Source: Allobosea sp.
GTDB lineage: Bacteria; Pseudomonadota; Alphaproteobacteria; Rhizobiales; Kaistiaceae
Length of the DNA stretch: 35,930 bases
Assembly (NCBI GenBank): GCA_017307955.1
Contig: JAFKFV010000014.1
Coordinates: 1 to 35,930 of the forward strand
Direction: 5' to 3'
Of the stretch, positions 6,864-13,176 are shown piece by piece; the stretch's first letter is position 1, and every line of letters starts with the position of its first letter. The position numbers and the translations under genes are program-made. The notes under the pieces are model-generated. The model saw only the letters and a program-made list of their open reading frames with translations. It did no database searches and was not told where the DNA came from.

Positions 6864-8321
6864 ATGCGTCTGGCCCATGTTCGTGTCAAGAATTTCAGAT
6901 CTCTTCGTGATGTTTCGGTGCCATTTGGCTCTCACACTGCGCTGATCGGCGGTAATGGTGCTGGGAAGTCGACAATTCTGAGGGCTATCGACAAATTCTA
7001 TTCGCCAAGAGATCTAGATTCTGATGATTATTTCGGGAGAGATAGGTCGCTGACGGTTGAGATCGAACTAACCTTCACCGACTTGACGTTGCAAGAATTT
7101 GGCGCATTTGGGTCTCGTGTCCGTGACGGACAGATAGTGGTCACGCGCATCTTCGATGGCAGCCCCGCCAGTGGGCGCTATTTCGGCTCGGTGCCACAGA
7201 ATCCGGATTTCGTTTCCATTCGCAGTCAGCACGGCGCCGCGCCCAAGCTAGCCGCCTATCGATCGCTTCGCGCGACTAATCCGGCTTACAACACCGCACT
7301 GCCGGCGGTTCAAAGTGCGTCAGCCGCAGAGGACGCAATGTCAGCTTGGGAGTCGGCTAATCCTGGCGCTCTGCATCTGCTCCCGGACGATGGACAGTTT
7401 TTCGGCTTTCAGAACGCCAGTCGCGGCGCGCTAAAGCGCTACACCAACTTTGTTTTCATTCCGGCCGTGCGAGAGGCAGCGGCAGACGCAGCAGATGGCA
7501 AGTCAAGTGCTATCGGGCAACTGCTCGAGATCGTAGTGCGCAGCGCCATTCTCCGACGACAAGAGGTCCGCCAGTTCAAGGACGAAATGATGGCGCGTTA
7601 TCAGGCATTGGTAGCGCCAGAACGAATGCCGGAGTTGGGTCAACTTGCTAGTCGGCTTACACAGGATCTAAAAGCGCTGTATCGCGACGCAGAGGTCGGC
7701 CTAACGTGGCGCGAGGTCAGCGACTTTCCGGTTCCCCTACCAATAGCTGATGTGTCGCTTAAAGACGACGGCTTTGGAGGACCCGTTGATCGTCAGGGAC
7801 ACGGGCTTCAGAGGGCATTTGTTCTTACGTTACTTCAGCACCTTGCTAGAACATCCGCGCAACCGAGTGAAGCAGATCAGTCTGTTCCGTCGATGGCGGA
7901 TGACAGCCTAGGGATTGAGCAGCAGGCCCCCAGCTTGATTCTCGCAATCGAAGAGCCTGAGCTTTATCAGCATCCCACCAAGCAGAGGCACTTTACTACA
8001 GTATTGAGAGCCTTAAGTAGTGGGGCGTTGCCGGGTCTGGAGAATCCAACCCAAGTCATCTTTGGCTCCCACTCTCCTATGTTTGTTTCCATGGATGCCG
8101 CCGACGAAATTCGCCTCGTCCGTCGCGCGGCTTGCGAAGGGTCGGAATACAAGCAGTGCGAGATTCGCTCTCTTGATCTGGACATCGTTGCGAGGAGAAT
8201 TGAGGTTGCGTGTCAAAAGCCGATGGGAAGCTACAATGGCGCAACACTAAAGCCCCATCTGCACATACTTGGAGCCGAGCTTTCTGAAGGTTTTTTTTGC
8301 AAGCGGGGTTGTTCTCGTTGA
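6864..8321 (+). CDS. OLD-family nuclease, ATPase part (frame ends early at T8 run)
   Basis: The N-terminal ABC-type ATPase of an Overcoming-Lysogenization-Defect protein. It starts 'VRVKNFRSLRDVSVPFG' with Walker A GGNGAGKST at residues 29-37, and has 'LILAIEEPELYQHP' (Walker B, about 356-366) and 'VIFGSHSPMFV' (about 400), all standard for OLD enzymes. In this family the same chain continues into a TOPRIM nuclease domain. Here the frame stops at 8321, 23 bases after a run of eight T (8291-8298), and the TOPRIM domain lies in the +1 frame. ATG 6864 is chosen over TTG 6855. OLD proteins act in phage defence and DNA cleavage. No UvrD-like partner is visible, so this is class 1 rather than Gabija. 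Confidence 0.85.
   Translation: MRLAHVRVKNFRSLRDVSVPFGSHTALIGGNGAGKSTILRAIDKFYSPRDLDSDDYFGRDRSLTVEIELTFTDLTLQEFGAFGSRVRDGQIVVTRIFDGSPASGRYFGSVPQNPDFVSIRSQHGAAPKLAAYRSLRATNPAYNTALPAVQSASAAEDAMSAWESANPGALHLLPDDGQFFGFQNASRGALKRYTNFVFIPAVREAAADAADGKSSAIGQLLEIVVRSAILRRQEVRQFKDEMMARYQALVAPERMPELGQLASRLTQDLKALYRDAEVGLTWREVSDFPVPLPIADVSLKDDGFGGPVDRQGHGLQRAFVLTLLQHLARTSAQPSEADQSVPSMADDSLGIEQQAPSLILAIEEPELYQHPTKQRHFTTVLRALSSGALPGLENPTQVIFGSHSPMFVSMDAADEIRLVRRAACEGSEYKQCEIRSLDLDIVARRIEVACQKPMGSYNGATLKPHLHILGAELSEGFFCKRGCSR
8291..8298 (+). other. T8 homopolymer at OLD frameshift
   Basis: Eight T follow GAAGG. Read as eight, the frame gives SEGFFCKRGCSR and a stop. Read as seven, it gives SEGFFASGVVLVEGRSDK, joining the ATPase directly to the TOPRIM domain. 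The join needs loss of one base (or gain of two), not a -1 ribosomal shift. Confidence 0.85.
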
Positions 8322-8874
8322 GGGGCGCAGCGATAAAGCGGCGCTTTATGCATGCGCTCGGATGCTTGGAAAGAATTTTGAGGAAGCCGGTATCGCTGTA
8401 CTGTCTGCCGAAGGCAAAGGAAATCTAGACAAGCCGTATGCCATATTTAGGGAACTGGGCATTCCGGTCTATGTACTATGGGATTGCGACCGGGGGAAGG
8501 CGGACAAAAATCCAGCAGCAAATCTCGCGCTGCTGCGACTAGCGCGGGAGGATGAGAACATCGTCGAAGTAACGCCGTCTACGATTGTTGCGGCGAACTA
8601 TGCTCATTTTGAAGATACCCTTGAGGCGGTCATTAGGGCGGAACTCACGCCGGAGGTGCATCGCGCGTGTTTGGCCAGCGCCTGTGAGCCGTTCGGTCTG
8701 ACACCCAGCAATGAAAACCAAAAAATCCCCGAGATCATGTTTCATACTCTCAACTCGGCGAAGGCTCAGGGCGCGATTTGCGAGACACTTCATGCGCTGG
8801 TCCGTGCTATCTGGTTGCACCTAGTGGGTGAGGAGATGCTGGAAGGTGATCCGGCTACAACGCAAGCCGCTTGA
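8299..8874 (+). pseudogene. OLD-family nuclease, TOPRIM part in +1 frame
   Basis: This segment holds the TOPRIM nuclease domain expected at the end of the OLD protein: GVVLVEGRSDK with the catalytic Glu, AEGKGNLDK, and YVLWDCDRGK with the DxD metal motif, followed by a helical tail. It has no good start of its own. The only initiator before the VEG motif is a TTG at 8269, and the first ATG comes after the catalytic Glu. If one T of the run at 8291-8298 is dropped, a single 669-aa protein (6864-8874) results, which is a normal OLD length. It is therefore the 3' part of one gene, either disrupted, phase-variable, read by slippage, or misread at a homopolymer. Confidence 0.8.
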
Positions 8875-9040
8875 TCGTCCCATCTGCGCCAGCACGGGTG
8901 GCATCTCAGAATGCTGTCCAGCGAGGCAAGTAGCGCAACAGCGCACCCGCCGAGCCGAGTTGAACGACATCCTCCACCTTCAGTACATAGAGATTCTAAT
9001 CGAGACCCGATGTGAAAGCTTCGGTTCATCCGGAAGTCGC

Positions 9041-9097
9041 AGGCCCTCACCCGCCGCGTTTTGCGCGTCGGCCCCTCCCTGAGGGAGAGGCATAGAC
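9041..9097. repeat. 'CCCTCACCC' intergenic repeat, copy B1
   Basis: AGGCCCTCACCCGCCGCG, then TTTGCGCGTCGG, then the hairpin CCTCCCTGAGGGAGAGG, ending CATAGACG. It is nearly identical to the copy at 10011-10072 and in the same orientation. Confidence 0.8.
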
Positions 9098-9125
9098 GGG
9101 CCGTCGCCCTTCAAGCCCACCGAAC

Positions 9126-9219
9126 CGTCATGGCCGCGCTTGTCGCGGCCATCCACGTCTTTCTTCGATCGCGCCTGCAAGCAAGAAGTGGATGGCCGGG
9201 TCGAGCCCGGCCATGACGG
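9126..9219. repeat. REP-like palindrome, copy A1
   Basis: An imperfect long palindrome. CGTCATGGCC opens a small hairpin (TGGCCGCG/CGCGGCCA), followed by ATCCACGTCTT, a variable loop, AGAAGTGGAT, and a second small hairpin (TGGCCGGG/CCCGGCCA) ending ATGACGG. This gives two stem-loops at the base of a larger stem. It has no coding content. Confidence 0.85.
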
Positions 9220-9272
9220 CTGAGAGGGCGCTGCCGGGCGGGCGCGGTTGGGGTCGGGTGCGCCGATGCCGG

Positions 9273-9791
9273 CTAGCCGCAATGGCGGAGGATGGCGTCA
9301 ACGACCGCCGGGACCGGGGCTGTGGCGTCGATGGCGATGGCGGTTTGCGGGCGCGGGGCGGGCGCTGCGTGGTGGCGGAGGATCAGGGCGCGTTCGGCCG
9401 GGGCGGAGCCCCATTCGTCGGGCCGGCCGTCGAGGCGGCGCTCCAGCGTCGCGCGGTCGATTTCGAGGACGAAGACCGCGTCGAAGAGATCGAGGAAGCG
9501 GGAGCTGTTGCGCGCGCCGCCGCAGAAGAAGGTGGCGGCATGGGTCCGGTCGGCCGCGCGCGCCGTCACCATGCCGGCGTCCCAGATATGGTGGTCATGG
9601 ATGAAGGCCGGATCGCTCCGATGCGCGGCGATCACGCGCGGGTCGAGCCGCGCGCCCGTCCGCGGATCGCCCTGACAGGCCAGCACGCGGTCGCCATGCA
9701 CGACATCGTAGCCGCGCCTTTCCAGTTCGGCCGCGACCGCGGTCTTGCCGCTGCCCGAGCCGCCTTCGACGAGATAGTTCCTGATGCCCAT
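9273..9791 (-). CDS. P-loop nucleoside/adenylate-type kinase, 172 aa
   Basis: A small AAA_18/shikimate-kinase-like P-loop protein. The Walker A is GGSGSGKT at about residues 10-17, within the start MGIRNYLVEGG; a later strand 'AVFVLEIDRATLERRLDGRP' resembles the NMP-kinase core and LID region. 'IHDHHIWDAG' and 'TFFCGGARNSSRFLDLF' are seen in related uncharacterised bacterial ATPases. The ATG at 9791 puts the P-loop at the N-terminus as expected; the open frame beyond it is repeat DNA. The gene stands alone between two nested pairs of repeats. The substrate is unknown. Confidence 0.75.
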   Translation of the reverse strand: MGIRNYLVEGGSGSGKTAVAAELERRGYDVVHGDRVLACQGDPRTGARLDPRVIAAHRSDPAFIHDHHIWDAGMVTARAADRTHAATFFCGGARNSSRFLDLFDAVFVLEIDRATLERRLDGRPDEWGSAPAERALILRHHAAPAPRPQTAIAIDATAPVPAVVDAILRHCG

Positions 9792-9859
9792 CGCAGTCCT
9801 GACCGTGCGCCGCGTCAGCCGTCCGCGCGAGGGCTCTATCCAATTCTCGCCGCCGCCGC

Positions 9860-9928
9860 CATCCACGTTCTTCTGCACTTGCGCCCCAAGCAAGACGTGG
9901 ATGGCCGGGACGAGCCCGGCCATGACGG
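9860..9928. repeat. REP-like palindrome, shortened copy A2
   Basis: It begins at CATCCACG(T)TCTT and has the loop GCACTTGCGCCCCAAGC, then AAGACGTGGATGG and the hairpin TGGCCGGGACGAGCCCGGCCA ending TGACGG. The left small hairpin of A1 is missing, so this is a truncated member. Confidence 0.8.
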
Positions 9929-10010
9929 GCTGGGAGGTGGTCGCGGACATGTGCCATCGGGAGAGGTTGTCTCGCGCTGCCGGCCGCGGTCTCGGCCCGA
10001 CCGGAGAGGC

Positions 10011-10072
10011 CGCAGGGCCTCACCCGCCGCGCTTTGCGCTTCGGCCTCTCCCTGAGGGAGAGGTGGAGACGA
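10011..10072. repeat. 'CCCTCACCC' intergenic repeat, copy B2
   Basis: CGCAGGGCCTCACCCGCCGCG, then CTTTGCGCTTCGG, then the hairpin CCTCTCCCTGAGGGAGAGG, ending TGGAGACG. It is a direct repeat of the copy at 9041-9097, and together they enclose the kinase gene. Confidence 0.8.
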
Positions 10073-10089
10073 CGCTCGGCGCCCCGCGC

Positions 10090-10953
10090 TCAGAGCCCCA
10101 TGCGCTTCAGCACGGCGGCGTTGAGGGGGCTGCCCTTGTCGGCGATCGTTTCGATGACCGCGAAATGGTGGTGGGCGGGGACTTCGAGAGTTTCAACTTC
10201 ATTGCCGAGCGCCGTGGCGGCGGCCGCGAAGCTCGCCTGCTGGCGCTTGAACTCGTCGGATTCGTCGCCGCCGACGACGAGGGTGAGCGGCGGCATGCCG
10301 GGATGGACGGCATGGAGCGGGCTGTTCCGCGCCGCCATCGCCGCGTCGAGGCCGACCGTCTCGTTGAGATAGGAAAGGCGGATCGGCTCCAGATCATAGA
10401 TGCCCGAGACGGCGACGCCGCCGGCGAGGATCGATCTCGGCAGCGACGGGTCGAAGGCGGGCCAGTCCGTCGTCGCGGCGACGGCGGTGAGATGGCCGCC
10501 CGCCGAATGGCCGGCGACGAAGATGCGCTTCCGATCGCCGGGGATGAGAGTGCCGGCGTTCTTCCATGTGAAGGCGCAGGCGGCGCGAACCTGCCGCGTG
10601 ATCTCGTCCATGTCATGATCCGGCGTCAGCGCATAGTTGATGACGACCAGCGTCGCACCGGCATCGACGACGCCCTCGGCGACGAAGCGGAAATCCGCCT
10701 TGTCCTTCCAGATCCAGTAGCCGCCATGGATATAGACGAGGATCGGCGCAGCGGGATCGGCGGCCGGGAAGACGTCGAGCGTTTCGGTCGCGGACGGGCC
10801 ATAGGCGATGTCGAGAACGGCCGGGCGCGTCGCGGCGGTTTCGTCGCTTCGCGCACGCCAGCGGTCGAAGATCGCGAAGGCGTCGTCTGAGACGAGCCGC
10901 TCATACTGCTTGTCGAGACCGTCCTGGTCGTAGCCGCGATAGACCGCCGTCAT
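10090..10953 (-). CDS. Alpha/beta hydrolase (arylformamidase/esterase type)
   Basis: A 287-aa serine hydrolase. It shows HGGYW (oxyanion hole, about residue 75), INYALTPD, the nucleophile elbow GHSAGGHL, VVGGDESDEF with the likely acid, and HHHF with the catalytic His. The HGGYW plus GHSAGG arrangement is that of kynurenine formamidase-like and carboxylesterase-like enzymes, which cleave formamide or ester bonds. It is the last gene of the seven-gene operon. Its ATG 10953 overlaps the stop of the epimerase gene (ATGA). In context it probably hydrolyses a late intermediate. Family sure; substrate not known. Confidence 0.85.
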   Translation of the reverse strand: MTAVYRGYDQDGLDKQYERLVSDDAFAIFDRWRARSDETAATRPAVLDIAYGPSATETLDVFPAADPAAPILVYIHGGYWIWKDKADFRFVAEGVVDAGATLVVINYALTPDHDMDEITRQVRAACAFTWKNAGTLIPGDRKRIFVAGHSAGGHLTAVAATTDWPAFDPSLPRSILAGGVAVSGIYDLEPIRLSYLNETVGLDAAMAARNSPLHAVHPGMPPLTLVVGGDESDEFKRQQASFAAAATALGNEVETLEVPAHHHFAVIETIADKGSPLNAAVLKRMGL

Positions 10954-11951
10954 GCGCCGCCCTCCTCGAAGCCGAAGCGCTGGTGCCGCGCGTGCCATTC
11001 CATGAGATGCTCGAAGGCGGCGTCGAGATCGTAGACCCCAGTCGGGCCGAACTCCTCGGTGAAGCGCTCCCAGGAGAGGACGCCGCCATCGTGATCGCCA
11101 TAGAGGTCGATCGGCGTCGCATCGCCCGGCTCGCCGCCGATCTCGATCGAGAAGTCGGGGAAGAGCAGCGCGAGGCGCTCGCACCAGTCGCCGATCGACC
11201 AGAGAAACGGCGTGCCGAGATTGTAGATCGCGTGCTGGTGGGCGGGCGCGCGCAGGAGCGTGATCAGCGAGGCGGCGGCGTCGCGCGAGAAATGCCAGTT
11301 GCTGTGGCCGGGGCGGGGCAGGAAGGCGGGAAGGCCGGCGAAGGCGAGGCCGTTCGCCTGGAAGACCGGGTTCATCGTGTCGCGGATGCCGGTGCGATGC
11401 TCCCACGGGCCGAAGACGCCGGCGAGACGCCCGGCGACCCAGTCGAGCCCGGTCGCGGCGCCGATCTTGTCGAGGATCATCTCGCCCTGCCATTTCGTCA
11501 GCGCGTAGAGATTGCCGGGATCCTTCGGCCAGTCCTCGTCGAGCATGACGTAATCGGGCGTCGCGCCGCCGAAGATTGCGTTGGACGAGACGAAGACGAA
11601 GCGCTCGACGCCCTCGGCCGCGCTCGCGGCGGCGACGGCGGCGAGGCCGCCGAGATTGACCGAGACGACGCGGCCGCTCTCGGTGCGCTCGCGGGCGATG
11701 TTGGAGGTGATCGCCGCCGCATGCAGCACATGCGTCACCTGCTCGCCGGCGATCAGTCGGCGGATCGGGTCTTCCTGGCGCACGTCGCAGACCGCTTCGG
11801 TGAGCCGGCCGGGCAGTTCCGAGAAGACGCTGGTCGCGAGATGCGGCAGCGGCTTGTCGGCGACCGCGACGACGCTCTCGCCCTCGGCGAGGAGCTGTTC
11901 GAGGATGTTGAGGCCGAGAAACCCGCTCGCGCCGGTGACGAGAATGCTCAA
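10950..11951 (-). CDS. NAD-dependent epimerase/dehydratase
   Basis: A 333-residue extended SDR. GASGFLG lies at residues 7-13 (TGxxGxxG class), followed by HAAAIT, the catalytic Ser in FVSSNAIFG, and YALTKWQGE (Tyr/Lys). The C-terminal domain is shaped for a bound sugar or acid substrate. Proteins of this type act on nucleotide sugars or, in catabolic operons, as dehydrogenases on free sugar acids (as in D-erythronate/tetronate clusters). The start overlaps the gntR stop by 4 bases. It is an unexpected partner for HyuA/HyuB and one reason to think the operon has an unusual substrate. Confidence 0.84.
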   Translation of the reverse strand: MSILVTGASGFLGLNILEQLLAEGESVVAVADKPLPHLATSVFSELPGRLTEAVCDVRQEDPIRRLIAGEQVTHVLHAAAITSNIARERTESGRVVSVNLGGLAAVAAASAAEGVERFVFVSSNAIFGGATPDYVMLDEDWPKDPGNLYALTKWQGEMILDKIGAATGLDWVAGRLAGVFGPWEHRTGIRDTMNPVFQANGLAFAGLPAFLPRPGHSNWHFSRDAAASLITLLRAPAHQHAIYNLGTPFLWSIGDWCERLALLFPDFSIEIGGEPGDATPIDLYGDHDGGVLSWERFTEEFGPTGVYDLDAAFEHLMEWHARHQRFGFEEGGA

Positions 11952-12646
11952 TTGGGCTGCGCCTCCAGCGCGGTGTCAGGGATGCGCGCGGTTTCCTCGC
12001 CGAGCGCCTTCAGCGCCACGGCCCGCGCGGCCTCGATATGCAGAGTGCTGAGGCGGGCCGCCTCCGCGCCGTCGCCGGCCTTCAGCGCGGCGAGGATCGC
12101 CTTCAGTTCGCCGAGACTTTGCAGCGGCCGCCCGCCCTGCGACATCGAGAGCGAGCGAAGATAGGACACGCGGCCGTGCAGCGCATGCAGGATCTGGCCG
12201 AGAACGACATTATCCGCAGCCTCGAAGATCGCCTCGTAGAAGGCGGTGTTGGTGCGGCGCTGCGCCTCGCGGTCGCCGGAAAGCGCCGCGGCCTCGATCG
12301 CTTCCATGGCGGCATCGAGACGGCGGGCGAGCTCCGCGGTCATGGCGGCGGCGCAGAGCGCGCAGGCCCGCGCCTCGAGCAGGATGCGCACCTCATAGAG
12401 ATCGGCGACCTCCTTGAGGCTCATGGCGGCGACGACGAAGCCGTGGCGGCGGTTGCTCTCGACGAGCCGCTCGGCCTCCAGCTCGCGGATGACCTCGCGC
12501 GCGATGGTGCGCGAGACGCCGGCGCGCTCGCAGATCTGCCGCTCGGTCAGCCGCGCGCCGGGCTTCAGTTCGCCGTCGAAGATCGCGGCGCGGATGGCAG
12601 CCGAGACCTGCTGGCGCACGGAGAGCAGCGAAAGGGCGGCCGTCAT
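11948..12646 (-). CDS. GntR-family regulator, FCD (FadR-like) class
   Basis: A 232-aa regulator. The winged helix at about residues 10-75 ('LKPGARLTERQICERAGVSR', 'EVIRELEAERLVES') is followed by an all-helical FCD ligand domain starting 'LYEVRILLEARACALCAA'. Two positions that usually hold metal-binding His in FCD proteins look changed: 'NTAFYEAIFEAADN' has Tyr where FH is usual, and 'LGELKAILAAL' has Leu where EH is usual, so it may not use the normal metal site. It is the fifth gene of the operon and overlaps both neighbours, so it likely autoregulates. A matching operator lies at 17780-17790 in front of the first gene. Confidence 0.88.
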   Translation of the reverse strand: MTAALSLLSVRQQVSAAIRAAIFDGELKPGARLTERQICERAGVSRTIAREVIRELEAERLVESNRRHGFVVAAMSLKEVADLYEVRILLEARACALCAAAMTAELARRLDAAMEAIEAAALSGDREAQRRTNTAFYEAIFEAADNVVLGQILHALHGRVSYLRSLSMSQGGRPLQSLGELKAILAALKAGDGAEAARLSTLHIEAARAVALKALGEETARIPDTALEAQPN

Positions 12647-13176
12647 CAGGTGAGCCCGTCCTCGCCGCCGATCGAGGCTGCGTCGAGCCCGCCGAGGCGA
12701 TGGTTGAGGCGGCCGCGATTGGCGAAGGCGGCGATGATCGCCACTTCGTCCGGCAGCGGCGCATCGGGCAAATGCACGGTCACGCCGTCATAATGCGAGC
12801 GCACATAGAGGGCGTCCTTGTGGGCGAGCGGCACGTCGATCACGGCGCCGGGCGCGGCGCGCTTGGAGAAGGACGAGATCCAGGCACGGCCGCCGCCGAC
12901 GCCGCGGCGCAGCGCGTCGCCAAAGGGCGTGGTGATCAGCGCGATGCCATGGTCCTGTTCGCCGGTAAGGCCGATGACGGCGCCCTTGCCGTAGCTTTCG
13001 ACGACGAAGGCGCCGAGATCGGCCTCGTAGCGGCCGGCATAGGGATTGGCGATCACGGCCACGACCGCGACCTTGCGCAGCGGCGGCTCACCCGCTTGCC
13101 CCATCTCGGCGAAGGTCGTTTCGGCGAAGACGAACTGGCGGCGGATGGAAAGGCCGGGGAGGGAGGAAAGGGTCAT
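12646..13176 (-). CDS. DUF1185 'amino acid synthesis' family protein
   Basis: A 176-aa protein with the hallmarks of DUF1185: VFAETTFAEMG, then PLRKVAVVAVIANPYAGRY, VESYGKGAVIG, GEQDHGIAL, GGGRAWISSFSKR, a Pro-Gly-Ala-Val-Ile-Asp-Val segment, and HKDALYVRSHYD. The biochemical role of this family is not established; members sit in amidase and hydantoinase clusters. From memory, the part between NPYAGRY and VESYGK is about 20-25 residues shorter than in most members, which may be a real deletion. The ATG 13176 overlaps the HyuB stop (ATGA) and its stop overlaps the GntR start by one base. Confidence 0.72.
   Translation of the reverse strand: MTLSSLPGLSIRRQFVFAETTFAEMGQAGEPPLRKVAVVAVIANPYAGRYEADLGAFVVESYGKGAVIGLTGEQDHGIALITTPFGDALRRGVGGGRAWISSFSKRAAPGAVIDVPLAHKDALYVRSHYDGVTVHLPDAPLPDEVAIIAAFANRGRLNHRLGGLDAASIGGEDGLT

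Larger units (their letters stand above)
8875..9272. other. 398-base gap without a gene; two intergenic repeats
   Basis: I see no credible coding sequence here. The left part (8875-9040) is unremarkable and of mixed composition. The right part carries one copy each of the two repeat families described separately (9041-9097 and 9126-9219). The low-GC insert ends before the repeats. Confidence 0.6.

Noticed and set aside
8291..8298. T8 run as a -1 programmed ribosomal frameshift site
   Set aside because: A -1 shift leads into the wrong frame. Only removal of one base or addition of two joins the ATPase and TOPRIM domains.
6864..8874. Gabija or another two-gene OLD system
   Set aside because: No UvrD/Rep-like helicase gene follows; the next DNA is intergenic repeat and a small kinase gene on the other strand.
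8828..9082. Short plus-strand frame after the OLD gene (84 aa)
   Set aside because: Its C-terminus is the intergenic repeat translated; no ribosome site or family resemblance.
9041..10072. Repeats around the kinase gene read as a CRISPR array or an insertion sequence
   Set aside because: Only two copies of each repeat, with no regular spacers, no transposase and no terminal inverted repeats of an IS type.
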